Below, in pieces: positions 25,851 through 34,353 of a DNA stretch of 44,648 nucleotides; the first letter of the stretch is position 1, and each line of letters begins with the position of its first letter. The DNA is from Kocuria rosea (GTDB lineage Bacteria > Actinomycetota > Actinomycetes > Actinomycetales > Micrococcaceae), in NCBI RefSeq assembly GCF_023715525.1, contig NZ_JAMBOG010000024.1, positions 1 through 44,648 on the forward strand, read 5' to 3'. Position numbers and translations under genes: made by a program. Below the pieces are notes generated by a model. That model saw nothing but the letters and a program-made list of their open reading frames with translations. It made no database searches and was not told the origin of the DNA.

Positions 25851-27389
25851 ATGTCCGCTGTCGCAGCGAACCGCCCGGTGGGCGGCCCCCACGCCCCCTC
25901 GCCGGAGCAGCGGCAGTCGGTGCGGGCCACGCTGAGGAATCCCCGGTGGTTGAAGACCGAGGTCCTGGCCGGGCTGGTGGTGGCCCTGGCCCTGATCCCG
26001 GAGGCGATCGCGTTCTCGGTCATCGCCGGGGTCGACCCCCGGCTGGGGCTGTTCGCGTCCTTCACCATGGCGGTGACCACCGCCGTCCTGGGCGGGCGCC
26101 CGGCGATGATCTCCGCGGCCACCGGGGCGGTGGCCCTGGTGATCGCCCCGCTGGTGGCCTCCCACGGGCTGGACCACTTCATCGCCGCCGTCATCCTCGC
26201 CGGGGTCCTCCAGGTCGTCCTCGCCCTGATCGGCGCTGCGAGGTTGATGCGCTTCGTGCCCCGGTCGGTGATGGTCGGCTTCGTCAACGCCCTGGCCATC
26301 CTGATCTTCACCTCCCAGGTGCCCGAGCTGATCGGGGTGCCCTGGGCGGTGTACCCCCTGACGGCCCTGGGGCTGCTCATCGTGTTCGTCTTCCCGAAGC
26401 TCACCACCGTGGTGCCGGCACCGCTGGTGGCCATCGTGGTGATCACCGCCATCGTGGTGCCCCTGGGCCTGGAGGTGCCCACCGTCGGGGACAAGGGCGA
26501 ACTGCCGGACTCCCTGCCCTCCCTGGTCCTGCCCGACGTGCCCTTCACCCTGGAGACGCTGCGGATCATCGCCCCCTACGCCCTGACCATGGCGCTGGTG
26601 GGGCTGCTGGAGTCGCTGATGACCGCCAAGCTCGTCGACGACGTCACCGACACCGGCTCGGACAAGACCCGCGAGTCCTGGGCCCAGGGCGTGGCCAACG
26701 TCGTCACCGGGTTCTCCGGGGGCATGGGCGGGTGCGCGATGATCGGCCAGACCATGATCAACGTGCGCGCCTCCGGAGCCCGCACCCGGATCTCCACGTT
26801 CCTGGCCGGGATCTTCCTGCTCATCCTCGTCGTCGCCCTGGGCGAGGTCGTCGCCGCCATCCCCATGGCCGCGCTGGTGGCGGTCATGGTCTTCGTCTCC
26901 TGGGCCACCTTCGACTGGCACTCCATCCGCCCCTCCACCCTCGCCCGGATGCCCGTGGCGGAGACCCTGGTGATGGCCTCCACCGTCGCCGTGACGGTGT
27001 GGACCCACAACCTCGCCCTGGGCGTGGTGGTCGGGGTGCTCGTGGCGATGGTCGCCTTCGCCCGCCGGGTCGCCCACCTGGTCTCGGTGGACCGGACCGT
27101 CGAGCAGCGCGACGGGAAGGACACCGCCGTCTACACCGTCCACGGGGAGCTGTTCTTCGCCTCCTCCAACGACCTCTACACGATGTTCGACTACGCCAAC
27201 GACCCGCAGCAGGTCCTCATCGACCTCACCGGCTCCCACCTGTGGGACGCCTCCACCGTCGCCGCCCTGGACTCGGTCACCGACAAGTACGCCCGCTACG
27301 GCAAGGACGTGCGCATCGTGGGCCTGAACCAGCCCAGCCGCCGGATGCGGGCACGCCTGTCCGGGACGCTCCACACCGGCGGCCGCTGA
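25851..27389 (+). CDS. SulP-family anion transporter with STAS domain
   Basis: This 512-residue permease has a transmembrane part of about 10-14 helices opening with LAGLVVALALIPEAIAFSVIAGVDP, the conserved SulP entry, plus GGRPAMISAATGAVALVIAPLV and GMGGCAMIGQTMINVRASGARTRIST. A cytoplasmic STAS domain occupies about the last 110 residues (VYTVHGELFFASSNDLYTMFDY, then VLIDLTGSHLWDASTVAALD). The substrate is likely sulfate or bicarbonate and cannot be decided here. AGGAG lies 7 bases before ATG 25851. Confidence 0.95.
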   Translation: MSAVAANRPVGGPHAPSPEQRQSVRATLRNPRWLKTEVLAGLVVALALIPEAIAFSVIAGVDPRLGLFASFTMAVTTAVLGGRPAMISAATGAVALVIAPLVASHGLDHFIAAVILAGVLQVVLALIGAARLMRFVPRSVMVGFVNALAILIFTSQVPELIGVPWAVYPLTALGLLIVFVFPKLTTVVPAPLVAIVVITAIVVPLGLEVPTVGDKGELPDSLPSLVLPDVPFTLETLRIIAPYALTMALVGLLESLMTAKLVDDVTDTGSDKTRESWAQGVANVVTGFSGGMGGCAMIGQTMINVRASGARTRISTFLAGIFLLILVVALGEVVAAIPMAALVAVMVFVSWATFDWHSIRPSTLARMPVAETLVMASTVAVTVWTHNLALGVVVGVLVAMVAFARRVAHLVSVDRTVEQRDGKDTAVYTVHGELFFASSNDLYTMFDYANDPQQVLIDLTGSHLWDASTVAALDSVTDKYARYGKDVRIVGLNQPSRRMRARLSGTLHTGGR

Positions 27390-27445
27390 GCCCGGGGCGA
27401 GCGCTCCGCCGAGCGTGCCCGACCGCCCGCGGGCGGCGGGGCGGC

Positions 27446-27470
27446 GCCGCCCCTGCCGCCGAGGGGCGGC
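27446..27470 (+). terminator. Hairpin after the SulP gene
   Basis: GCCGCCCC (27446-27453) pairs with GGGGCGGC (27463-27470) over a 9-base loop, 57 bases past the stop. TACGCT at 27478-27483 just after it is a possible -10 for the next gene. Confidence 0.5.
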
Positions 27471-27542
27471 CGCGCCCTACGCTGGGCCGTCAGGCGCCCC
27501 GCGCCCTCGTCCCGGCCCGATGCGAGACCCCAGGAGCCCGCC

Positions 27543-27977
27543 ATGGATCCCCGCGTCCACTTCGTCACCCTCGCCACCCCGGACCTCGACGCCGCCCGGG
27601 ACTTCTACGGGCGCGGACTGGGCTGGGCGCCCCTGCTCGACGTCCCCGGGGAGATCCTGTTCTTCCAGGTGGCGCCCGGCCAGGTGCTCGCCCTGTTCGA
27701 CGCCGCGAAGTTCGCCGCGGACCTCGGTCGTCCCGCCGGCGTGCCGGCCGGTGCGTCCGGGGTGACGCTCGCGCACAACGTGGGCGGACCCGACGAGGTG
27801 CGCGCCGTGGTCGAGGCGATGGCGGCCGCGGGCGGGACCGTGCTCACGTCCCCGCGGCCCGGGGCCTTCGGTGGCGTCTTCCACGCCCACGTCGCGGATC
27901 CCAACGGGGTCGTGTGGGAGATCGCGCACAACCCGGGGTGGCGCGTCGACGACGACGGGACCGTGCACCTGGGCTGA
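27543..27977 (+). CDS. VOC-superfamily (glyoxalase-like) protein
   Basis: This 144-residue protein has the paired beta-alpha-beta-beta-beta fold of vicinal oxygen chelate enzymes: [23 protein letters not shown] in the first module and [22 protein letters not shown] in the second, with a terminal Glu metal ligand (VWEIAH). His7 and His near 123 could complete the site. The reaction is unknown; the options are lyase, dioxygenase or resistance protein. Hairpin and promoter signals suggest a single-gene unit, and it converges with the DinB gene. Confidence 0.88.
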   Translation: MDPRVHFVTLATPDLDAARDFYGRGLGWAPLLDVPGEILFFQVAPGQVLALFDAAKFAADLGRPAGVPAGASGVTLAHNVGGPDEVRAVVEAMAAAGGTVLTSPRPGAFGGVFHAHVADPNGVVWEIAHNPGWRVDDDGTVHLG

Positions 27978-28013
27978 CCGCCCGCCGGGGTGCGCCGGGA
28001 CCTCCCCGCCGGC

Positions 28014-28565
28014 TCAGCCGCGGACGTCGAAGCGCAGGTGGTGCTCGACGTCGTGCAGGAAGTAGGCGGCGAAGCTCGCCACGGTGAAGTCCTTGCCGTC
28101 GCCGCGGCGGCCGGGCCGGGACCACTGCTCGTCGCCGACGGCGTCGAAGGCGTCCGCCGTGGCGCGCAGCTCCTGGGCCAGCTGCCCGGAGACCTCGTAG
28201 GGGTCCTGCAGGTTGTATCGGTCCGCGACCGCGTCGGCGTCCTGGTCCCAGGCGGGGAAGACGGGGTCCTCCTCGGTGAGCATGAGCCGCAGCCGCTCCC
28301 GGAACACGCGGCAGAGGTCGCGGACGTGGCACGCGTACTCGAGCGGGGACCACGTGCCCGGCCGGGGACGGTCCGTCATGCCGAGCCGGTCGAGGACCGC
28401 GGCCCACCGCTCGGTCGTGGCGCGCACGCGCTCTCCCGTGGTCGTGACGTCGAACCCCGGGTCGAAGCCGCAGTCGGCGCACCCCTCGGTGAGGACCACG
28501 GTCCAGTCCTTGGTCTCGGTCGGAACGGGCGAGGTGTCGGGGATCTCGGGTCGCTCGGCGCTCAT
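28014..28565 (-). CDS. DinB-family protein
   Basis: This 183-residue four-helix-bundle protein has histidines in SPLEYACHVRDLCRVF and YFLHDVEHHLRFDVRG placed as in the metal triad of DinB/YfiT proteins, some of which are thiol-dependent transferases using mycothiol or bacillithiol in their hosts. An N-terminal Cys pair (GCADCGFDPG) is notable. The minus-strand TAGATT (28577-28572) is 6 bases before ATG 28565, a probable leaderless start. Confidence 0.85.
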   Translation of the reverse strand: MSAERPEIPDTSPVPTETKDWTVVLTEGCADCGFDPGFDVTTTGERVRATTERWAAVLDRLGMTDRPRPGTWSPLEYACHVRDLCRVFRERLRLMLTEEDPVFPAWDQDADAVADRYNLQDPYEVSGQLAQELRATADAFDAVGDEQWSRPGRRGDGKDFTVASFAAYFLHDVEHHLRFDVRG

Positions 28566-28574
28566 GCGGCCAAT

Positions 28575-28751
28575 CTACCGGGACGTCCGCCGGGTGCCGA
28601 GAGGCAGGAGCCGGGACGGGCGGCGCCTCCCGGCCACCGCGGCCATGAGCGAGGTGAACGCCATGAGGGCGGCGCTGAGGAGCAAGGACTGCCGGCCGTC
28701 GAGGCGGACCAGCCCCGCGCCCGGCCCGGCGAGGCGGGCCGGGCCGCTCAC
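28575..28751 (-). CDS. Possible small membrane protein (58 residues)
   Basis: GTG at 28751 overlaps the stop of the upstream membrane-protein gene (GTGA), and the frame closes with TAG at 28575. The product has one hydrophobic stretch (QSLLLSAALMAFTSLMAAVAG) and a basic tail (RRRPSRLLPLGTRR), a common shape for tiny membrane proteins. It has no recognised family. Support is the coupled start and the fit to the gap; chance cannot be excluded. Confidence 0.4.
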   Translation of the reverse strand: MSGPARLAGPGAGLVRLDGRQSLLLSAALMAFTSLMAAVAGRRRPSRLLPLGTRRTSR

Positions 28752-29281
28752 CACCCCTGCCGGTCCAGGATCTCGTCCTCGGTGAGCGGTTCCCCGCGCT
28801 GGATGCGCCGGGTCCGGCGCCGGTCGGCCGCCGCGAGGACCAGGGCGGCGCTCGCCGCCACGAACGAGAGGATGCCGAGGGTGTTGGCGAACCCGGCGGA
28901 CAGCCCCAGCAGCCCGGGGCCGGTGACCCGGGTGAGGAGGGAGGCGCCGGTGCCGCCGACCCGGTCGGGCAGCACCGCCCCGAACGCGAGGACGACCCCC
29001 CACGCCGTGAGCGTCGTGAGCGTCGAGCGCAGGGACGCGGCGGCCGGCGCGTGCGCCCGGGCGTCCCCGCGCAGGACCACGGCCGCGGCCGCGAGCAGGA
29101 CGGTCAGCGGGGCCGCGAGCAGCGCGGCGTAGAGGAGCACGAGGTCCCCGGCCGCACCGGCCAGCCCGCGACCGGCGGCGACCCAGACGCCGAGCACGAG
29201 CGCCGCCGGCAGCGCGAGGACGGGGACGGCCCGCTGCACGCCCGAGGAGCGGCGCGGGACGGGGTCGAGGGGTGCGTGCAC
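28748..29281 (-). CDS. Unknown four-helix membrane protein
   Basis: This 177-residue product has four hydrophobic helices (about 18-38, 44-64, 82-100, 118-146) and a charged tail ending RRTRRIQRGEPLTEDEILDRQGW. I do not recognise it. GTG 29281 is chosen because the minus-strand TAGACT (29294-29289) ends 7 bases upstream, matching leaderless starts elsewhere in the window. The frame itself is open further upstream, over the HAD gene. Confidence 0.7.
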   Translation of the reverse strand: MHAPLDPVPRRSSGVQRAVPVLALPAALVLGVWVAAGRGLAGAAGDLVLLYAALLAAPLTVLLAAAAVVLRGDARAHAPAAASLRSTLTTLTAWGVVLAFGAVLPDRVGGTGASLLTRVTGPGLLGLSAGFANTLGILSFVAASAALVLAAADRRRTRRIQRGEPLTEDEILDRQGW

Positions 29282-29374
29282 GCGCGCCAGTCTACGTCCG
29301 GCCCCGCGCGCCCGGCCCGGGCCTGCCGGGCGCGGGCCGGGGGCCCGGGAGGACGCCCCGCTAGGCTGGAGCAC

Positions 29375-30088
29375 ATGTCGTCCCCCGCCTTCCCGCACGC
29401 CGTCCTCTTCGACCACGACGGCACCCTCGTCGACACCGAGCCCCTGTGGGACCGCGCCAAGCAGAACCTCGCCGCCGAGCACGGCCTGGTCTGGACCCCC
29501 CAGGACACCGACGCGACCCTGGGCCGGCCGGTCGCCGAGACGATTTCCCGGATGCAGCGGATCGGGGTGCCGCTCGACGACCGCGCCCTGTTCCAGGCGG
29601 TCTTCGAGCACAGCATCCGGGTCCTGGAGGGCGCGGAGCTGTCCTTCATCGAGGGCGTGGAGGCCCTGCTGCAGGACCTGGCGGCCGCGGGGATCCCGGC
29701 GGCCATCGTCACCAACGCGACCTCCGCGATGGCCCGGCACACCGCGTCCATGGCCCCGGCAGGCCTGTTCCGGGTCCTGATCGGCACCGACGAGTACGCG
29801 CAGGGCGTGCGGCTCAAGCCCGATCCGGACGCCTACCTGACCGCCGCGCGGCGGCTCGGGGTGGATCCCGCCCGGTGCGTCGTGGTCGAGGACTCCCCCG
29901 CGGGGGCGGCCGCGGGCGTCGCGGCGGGCATCCCCACGGTCGTGGTCCCCGGCGAGCAGCCCGTCGAGCCCGGCGCCGGCGTGCTGCACCTGTCCTCCCA
30001 CCGGGAGCTCACCCTGGAGCTGCTGCGGTCCCTGGACCCGCAGGCCCCGTCGTCGCCCTTCCACCCCGCCCAGGAGGCCCGCCCGTGA
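29375..30088 (+). CDS. HAD-family phosphatase, first of a tandem pair
   Basis: This 237-residue haloacid-dehalogenase hydrolase has motif I VLFDHDGTLVDTEP (nucleophile Asp), motif II IVTNATS, the Lys of motif III in GVRLKPDPDAYL, and motif IV VVVEDSPAGAAAG. A helical cap between motifs I and II places it with beta-phosphoglucomutase and phosphoglycolate-phosphatase relatives. The substrate is unknown. TAGGCT (29362-29367) is 7 bases before ATG. The stop overlaps the next paralogue (GTGA). Confidence 0.9.
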   Translation: MSSPAFPHAVLFDHDGTLVDTEPLWDRAKQNLAAEHGLVWTPQDTDATLGRPVAETISRMQRIGVPLDDRALFQAVFEHSIRVLEGAELSFIEGVEALLQDLAAAGIPAAIVTNATSAMARHTASMAPAGLFRVLIGTDEYAQGVRLKPDPDAYLTAARRLGVDPARCVVVEDSPAGAAAGVAAGIPTVVVPGEQPVEPGAGVLHLSSHRELTLELLRSLDPQAPSSPFHPAQEARP

Positions 30089-30744
30089 GCTCCCCCGGAT
30101 TCCCCGCCGCCGTGCTCTTCGACCACGACGGCACCCTCGTGGACTCCGAGCCGCAGTGGGCGGTGGCCAAGCGCGCGGTCGCCGCCCGCTACGGCGTGGG
30201 GTGGAGCACGGAGGACGACCTCGCGACCCTGGGCAAGACCGTCCCCACGTCCGCGGAGCTGATGGTCCGGCGCGGCGCGGCCGGCACGGTCGAGGGCATC
30301 ACCGCCGAGCTGGGGCGGGAGGTGGCGGCCGCGCTCACGGGCGAGGTGCCGTTCCTGCCCGGGATGCGCGAGCTGCTGGCCGAGCTGGCGGAGGCCGGGA
30401 TCCCGGGCGCGGTCGTCACCAACGCCCTCACCGTGGTCGCGGAGGGCACGGCCTCCGGGGCGCCGGGCGTGCTGGGCGTGGTCGTCTCCCAGGAGGACGT
30501 CGAGCACGCGAAGCCGCACCCGGAGCCCTACCTGCTCGCCGCCCGGCGGCTCGGCGTCGACCCGGCCCGGTGCGTGGCGGTCGAGGACTCGCAGACCGGC
30601 GCGGCCAGCGCCGCGGCCGCCGGGATGCCGGTGGTCGTGGTGCCGGGCGAGCTCACGGTGGACCCCGCGCCGGGGCTCGTGCCCGTCCGGTCCCACACCG
30701 AGGTCACGCTGGCGTTCCTGCGCTCCCTCGACCCCTCCGCCTGA
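30085..30744 (+). CDS. HAD-family phosphatase, second of a tandem pair
   Basis: This 219-residue paralogue of the preceding gene has the same FPxAVLFDHDGTLVD start, motif II VVTNALT, KPHPEPYLLAARRLGVDPARC and motif IV VEDSQTGAASA. The catalytic residues are all present, so both copies should be active. The cap is diverged, suggesting a different substrate. It starts with GTG inside the upstream stop, so the pair is translationally coupled. Confidence 0.9.
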   Translation: MSSPGFPAAVLFDHDGTLVDSEPQWAVAKRAVAARYGVGWSTEDDLATLGKTVPTSAELMVRRGAAGTVEGITAELGREVAAALTGEVPFLPGMRELLAELAEAGIPGAVVTNALTVVAEGTASGAPGVLGVVVSQEDVEHAKPHPEPYLLAARRLGVDPARCVAVEDSQTGAASAAAAGMPVVVVPGELTVDPAPGLVPVRSHTEVTLAFLRSLDPSA

Positions 30745-30827
30745 CGGAGCCCGTCACCGGGCCCGCGGCCGTCGCGAGGACCCGACCGCCGCGTCGAGGG
30801 CGTCCCCGGTGTCCCGGACGGCCGCGC

Positions 30828-30876
30828 GGGCGCACCTCCCGCTCCGGCGTGGTGCCGGTCGGCGGGTGGTGCGCCC
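30828..30876. terminator. Bidirectional hairpin between HAD and helicase genes
   Basis: 15-base arms with a single mismatch (30828-30842 with 30862-30876) surround a 19-base loop between convergent genes. Confidence 0.6.
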
Positions 30877-30893
30877 TCGCGGACGGAGCGGGC

Positions 30894-32456
30894 TCAGCGC
30901 GTCGCGGCGCCCTGGGGGGCCGAGGCGCGGCGCGGGCTGCGGCTGCGGCGGCGCGCCGCCGCGGCCTGGGTGGCGCGGTCCGGCATGGACTCGGTGGAGT
31001 ACGCCGGTGCTGCGGAGCGCGACGAGGCCGAGGAGCGGGACGGCGCGGAGGAGCGCGCCGGCGCCGCCGAGCGGGAGGCCGAGCCGGTGCCGGGGCGGGA
31101 GCCGCCGCGGTTGCCGCCCTCGGAGCGCTGATCGCGGGAGGCGCTGCGCGGCTGGTCGGCACGGGTCTGGCCGCCGCGGCCGCGGCCGCCGCCCGAGCGG
31201 GCGCGTCCCTGGCCGGTGCGGGCGCCGCCGGAGCGGGCGCCGCCCTGGACCTGGACGGGCTGGGGCACGTAGTCGACCTTCTCGGCGCGCTCGCCGATCA
31301 GGTCGGCGACGACCTGCGAGCCGAGGGTCACGGCGTCGAAGTCCGCCGTGACGCCGGCGGCCTTCATGAGCTGCGTGACCTCGCGGCGCTCCTCCTTGGT
31401 AGCCACCGTGACGACGGAGCCGGAGGCGCCGGCGCGGGCGGTGCGCCCCGAGCGGTGCAGGTAGGACTTGTGCTCGGTGGGCGGGTCGATGTGCACGACC
31501 AGCTCGACCTCGTCCACGTGCACGCCGCGGGCGGCGACGTCCGTGGCCACGAGCACGCGCACCTCACCGGCGGAGAACTGGGCGAGGTTGCGGTCCCGGG
31601 CGTTCTGCGACAGGTTGCCGTGCAGGTCCACGGCGGGGATGCCCAGCTGCGTGAGCCGGCGGGCCATCTTCTTGGCGCGGTGCTTGGTGCGCGTGAACAT
31701 CACGCGGCGGCCCGTGCCGGAGGCGAGGGCCTCGACGAGCTCCTGCTTCTCGTCCGCGTCCACGACGAGCACGTGGTGCTCCATGGTGGACACGGCGGCC
31801 TGCGGGGCGTCCACCGAGTGCTTGACCGGGTTGGACAGGAACTGCTTCACGAGCTTGTCCACGCCGCCGTCGAGCGTCGCCGAGAACAGCAGCCGCTGCC
31901 CACCCTGCGGGGTGCGCTTGAGGATGCGGGTCACCACGGGCAGGAAGCCCATGTCGGCCATGTGGTCGGCCTCGTCGATGACCGTCACCCGGACGTCGTC
32001 CAGGGTGAGGACGTTCTGCTTGAGCAGGTCCTCGAGGCGGCCGGGGCACGCGATGACGATGTCGGCGCCCTTGGCGAGCGCCTTCTCCTGGTTCTTCTGC
32101 GAGACGCCGCCGAAGATCACGGTGGTGGTCAGCCCGGCGGCCTCGGCCAGCGGGGCGATCGTCCGGTCGATCTGGGTGGCGAGCTCGCGGGTGGGGGCCA
32201 GGACCAGGCCGGTGGGCCGGTTCGGGCGGCGGGCGGCGCGGGCGCCGTTGCCGGTGAGCCCGGCGAGCCGGGACACCAGCGGCAGCGCGAACGCCACGGT
32301 CTTGCCGGAGCCGGTCCTGCCGCGGCCGAGCACGTCGCGCCCGGCGAGGGAGTCGGGGAGGGTCTTCTCCTGGATCGGGAACGCCGACTCGATGCCCTGC
32401 TGGGCGAGGACGGCGGAAAGGGCCTTGGGCACGCCAAGGTCGGTGAAAGTAGCCAA
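30894..32456 (-). CDS. DEAD-box RNA helicase
   Basis: This 520-residue ATP-dependent RNA helicase shows the Q motif near FTDLGVPKAL..GIESAFPIQE, Walker A GRTGSGKT (variant of AxxGxGKT), motif Ia PTRELA, motif II VIDEADHMADMG (DEAD box), motif III SAT, and HRSGRTARAG (motif VI). The last 130 residues are a disordered RGG/Ser-Arg tail as in CsdA/RhlE-type cold and ribosome-assembly helicases. The frame has no ATG start. TTG 32456 (giving MATFTDLGV) fits the family, while TTG 32492 is the upstream alternative. A possible promoter TAGGGT on the minus strand (32652-32647) would give a leader of about 185 bases. Confidence 0.92.
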   Translation of the reverse strand: MATFTDLGVPKALSAVLAQQGIESAFPIQEKTLPDSLAGRDVLGRGRTGSGKTVAFALPLVSRLAGLTGNGARAARRPNRPTGLVLAPTRELATQIDRTIAPLAEAAGLTTTVIFGGVSQKNQEKALAKGADIVIACPGRLEDLLKQNVLTLDDVRVTVIDEADHMADMGFLPVVTRILKRTPQGGQRLLFSATLDGGVDKLVKQFLSNPVKHSVDAPQAAVSTMEHHVLVVDADEKQELVEALASGTGRRVMFTRTKHRAKKMARRLTQLGIPAVDLHGNLSQNARDRNLAQFSAGEVRVLVATDVAARGVHVDEVELVVHIDPPTEHKSYLHRSGRTARAGASGSVVTVATKEERREVTQLMKAAGVTADFDAVTLGSQVVADLIGERAEKVDYVPQPVQVQGGARSGGARTGQGRARSGGGRGRGGQTRADQPRSASRDQRSEGGNRGGSRPGTGSASRSAAPARSSAPSRSSASSRSAAPAYSTESMPDRATQAAAARRRSRSPRRASAPQGAATR

Positions 32457-32600
32457 AACTGGGATACGTCTTTCGATCGGATGTCCCGGCAAGGGGGTAG
32501 CGCGCCGGGTTGCGCCGAATGACTCCTGGAGCCCCTAGGAGCGGGCAGAAACCGTCTGGAACGGTGCCGCGCGAAGAAGAACGGGGTGCTCGACGCCTGC

Positions 32601-32626
32601 CTGTTCCCCCGTCGTCGGGGCAACAG
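32601..32626. other. Stem-loop in the leader between helicase and DoxX genes
   Basis: CTGTT-C-CCCCG-TCGT-CGGGG-C-AACAG forms a near-perfect stem with one internal mismatch. It lies in the 365-base gap and, read on the minus strand, in the presumed helicase leader. DEAD-box genes are often controlled through long leaders; that role here is inference. TAGTGT at 32771-32776 is the likely -10 of the plus-strand gene. Nothing else in the gap looks coding. Confidence 0.45.
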
Positions 32627-32821
32627 TGCCATGTGCAATACCGCCCACCCTACAGCACCGGCCGGTAACCGCTGCGGAAGTGTGGGCGAGAGCACGGTGG
32701 CGACCCCATTCGGGCCCCGCCCGGACCCGCCGGGCCGGGTTTCTCCCGGCCCGGGGAACAACGCCCCTGATAGTGTCGTTGACGTCTCCACGAGCCCGCC
32801 CCCTCCTGAAAGGACCCGACC

Positions 32822-33217
32822 ATGAGCCTCTCCAACGCGATCCTGCGCGGCGTCTCCGGCGCCTACCTGCTCCAGTCCGGCTACGGCAAGAAGGACCTTC
32901 CCACCGAGGCCGCCGAGGGGCTCAAGCAGTTCGCCGCGACCGGCGTGCCGCAGTTCAAGGAGTGGGACGCGGACACCTTCGGCAAGTTCGTGGCGTACTC
33001 CGAGATCGGCATCGGCGCCGCCCTGCTGACCCCCTTCGTCAGCAAGCGCCTGGCCGGCCTGGCGCTCGGCGCGTTCTCCGCCGGGCTGCTGTCGCTGTAC
33101 TTCAGCAACCCGGACATGACGCAGGAGGACGGCGTCCGCCCGAGCGAGGCCGGCGTGGGCCTGTCCAAGGACGTCTTCCTCGCCGCGATCGCCGCGGCCC
33201 TGGTGGTCTCCAAGTAG
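32822..33217 (+). CDS. DoxX-like small membrane protein
   Basis: This 131-residue protein has three hydrophobic segments (about 59-75, 78-97, 115-130) and a DoxX-like sequence (YSEIGIGAALLTPFVSKRLAGLALGAFSAGLLSLYF). The N-terminal third is soluble (LKQFAATGVPQFKEWDADTFGK). The family has ill-defined roles in redox or thiosulfate metabolism. GAAAGG precedes ATG 32822 by 8 bases. A hairpin follows at 33238. Confidence 0.75.
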   Translation: MSLSNAILRGVSGAYLLQSGYGKKDLPTEAAEGLKQFAATGVPQFKEWDADTFGKFVAYSEIGIGAALLTPFVSKRLAGLALGAFSAGLLSLYFSNPDMTQEDGVRPSEAGVGLSKDVFLAAIAAALVVSK

Positions 33218-33237
33218 GGTCCTCGCCCCGCGCCGCC

Positions 33238-33275
33238 ACGGGTGCCGCTCGTCCTGCGGGACGGGCGGCACCCGT
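33238..33275. terminator. Hairpin after the DoxX-like gene
   Basis: ACGGGTGCCGC (33238-33248) pairs perfectly with 33265-33275 and extends inward by CGTC/GACG after one unpaired base. TTCTTCC follows. Confidence 0.7.
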
Positions 33276-33350
33276 TCTTCCGCGCCGCGGGCCGTGGCCC
33301 GGGACGCCGGAGGCGGCGGGAGGACGGCCCCGGACCCGCCCGCCGTTCCG

Positions 33351-33390
33351 ACCGTCCGGGTCGCACCGTCCGGGTCGCACCGTCCGCGTC
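33351..33390. repeat. 14-bp tandem repeat, 2.9 copies
   Basis: ACCGTCCGGGTCGC occurs at 33351-33364 and 33365-33378, followed by a shortened third copy (33379-33390) with one change. The array ends at the stop of the mutarotase gene. Confidence 0.8.
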
Positions 33391-34261
33391 AGGCCGGCGA
33401 CGCGCCCACGTCCCCGGCCGTGGCCTCGACCGACACCCGGTAGCCCATGGTGTGGGTCCGGCCCGGTTCCAGGTGCACGGCGTTGGCCAGGGCGTTGGCG
33501 CCCTCCACGCACACGAAGTCGGTCCAGCCGTCGCCCACGTCGGGCTGCCCGGCGGCCTTCTCCGCCCACGGGTTCCACACCACGGCGTTCGCGGAGCCGG
33601 TCCTGCGGATCCGCAGGACGCGGCCGAGCTGCTCGTCGACGACGGCGACCTCCCCGGCCGAGTCGTAGACCCGGTCGGTTTCGCCCTCGAACGTCACCTC
33701 CCCCTCCTGCACGCACCCGTCCTCGCCCGTGACCTTGTCCCGGTAGGTCGCCCCGTCCAGCCCCTGGATCCGCACGTGCCGGATGTCGCCCACCACGAAG
33801 TAGGTGTGGAGCGCCTCCTCGAAGTCGAACGCGTGGTCGTCGGTGTTGGTGACGCTCAGCTCGAGCACGAGCTCGGGCCCGAAGCGCACGACGTACTCGG
33901 CCTCGAAGCGGTGCGGGAACAGCTCCCGGTGCGCCGGGTCCGTGACGTCCGCGTCGGAGAACCCGTAGACGACCACGGCCTCGTGGTCGGAGGACTCCCG
34001 CGTCAGGACGTGCCAGGGCAGCGTCCGGGTGAAGCCGTGCTTGGGCTCCGTCCCGCCCGAGGGCCCGTCGGCGAACCACGGGAAGCAGACGGGGACGCCG
34101 CCGCGGATGGGCCGGCCCCGCTCGAGGGCCGTGCTCGGGGACAGCCACAGCACCGGGGCGTGGCCCGTGGGGATCCATTCGACGACGTGGGCGCCCTGGT
34201 CGTGGACGGCGCCGGTCGCGTCCGCGCAGGAGAAGGGGCGGGGCTCGGGGAGTGGGTTCAT
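33389..34261 (-). CDS. Hexose-6-phosphate mutarotase (aldose epimerase type)
   Basis: This 290-residue protein of the YeaD/YMR099c group interconverts alpha and beta glucose-6-phosphate. Features are GHAPVLWLSP, PIRGGVPVCFPWFADG, KHGFTRTLPW, the catalytic His in FEEALHTYFVV, and the catalytic Glu late in DFVCVEGAN. It is cytoplasmic and monomeric in the family. The minus-strand TAGCCT (34273-34268) lies 6 bases before ATG 34261, so translation is probably leaderless. Confidence 0.93.
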   Translation of the reverse strand: MNPLPEPRPFSCADATGAVHDQGAHVVEWIPTGHAPVLWLSPSTALERGRPIRGGVPVCFPWFADGPSGGTEPKHGFTRTLPWHVLTRESSDHEAVVVYGFSDADVTDPAHRELFPHRFEAEYVVRFGPELVLELSVTNTDDHAFDFEEALHTYFVVGDIRHVRIQGLDGATYRDKVTGEDGCVQEGEVTFEGETDRVYDSAGEVAVVDEQLGRVLRIRRTGSANAVVWNPWAEKAAGQPDVGDGWTDFVCVEGANALANAVHLEPGRTHTMGYRVSVEATAGDVGASPA

Positions 34262-34277
34262 GCCCCCAGGCTAGACG

Positions 34278-34311
34278 GAGGGCCCGGCCCCCGTCAGGAG
34301 GCCGGGCCCTC
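34278..34311 (-). terminator. Terminator of the AGCS gene
   Basis: GAGGGCCCGGCC (34278-34289) pairs perfectly with 34300-34311 over a 10-base loop, 43 bases past the minus-strand AGCS stop. Confidence 0.75.
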
Positions 34312-34353
34312 GGGCGCCCGGCGGTGCGGCGGTCGGCGCCGCCGCGCCCGGGC

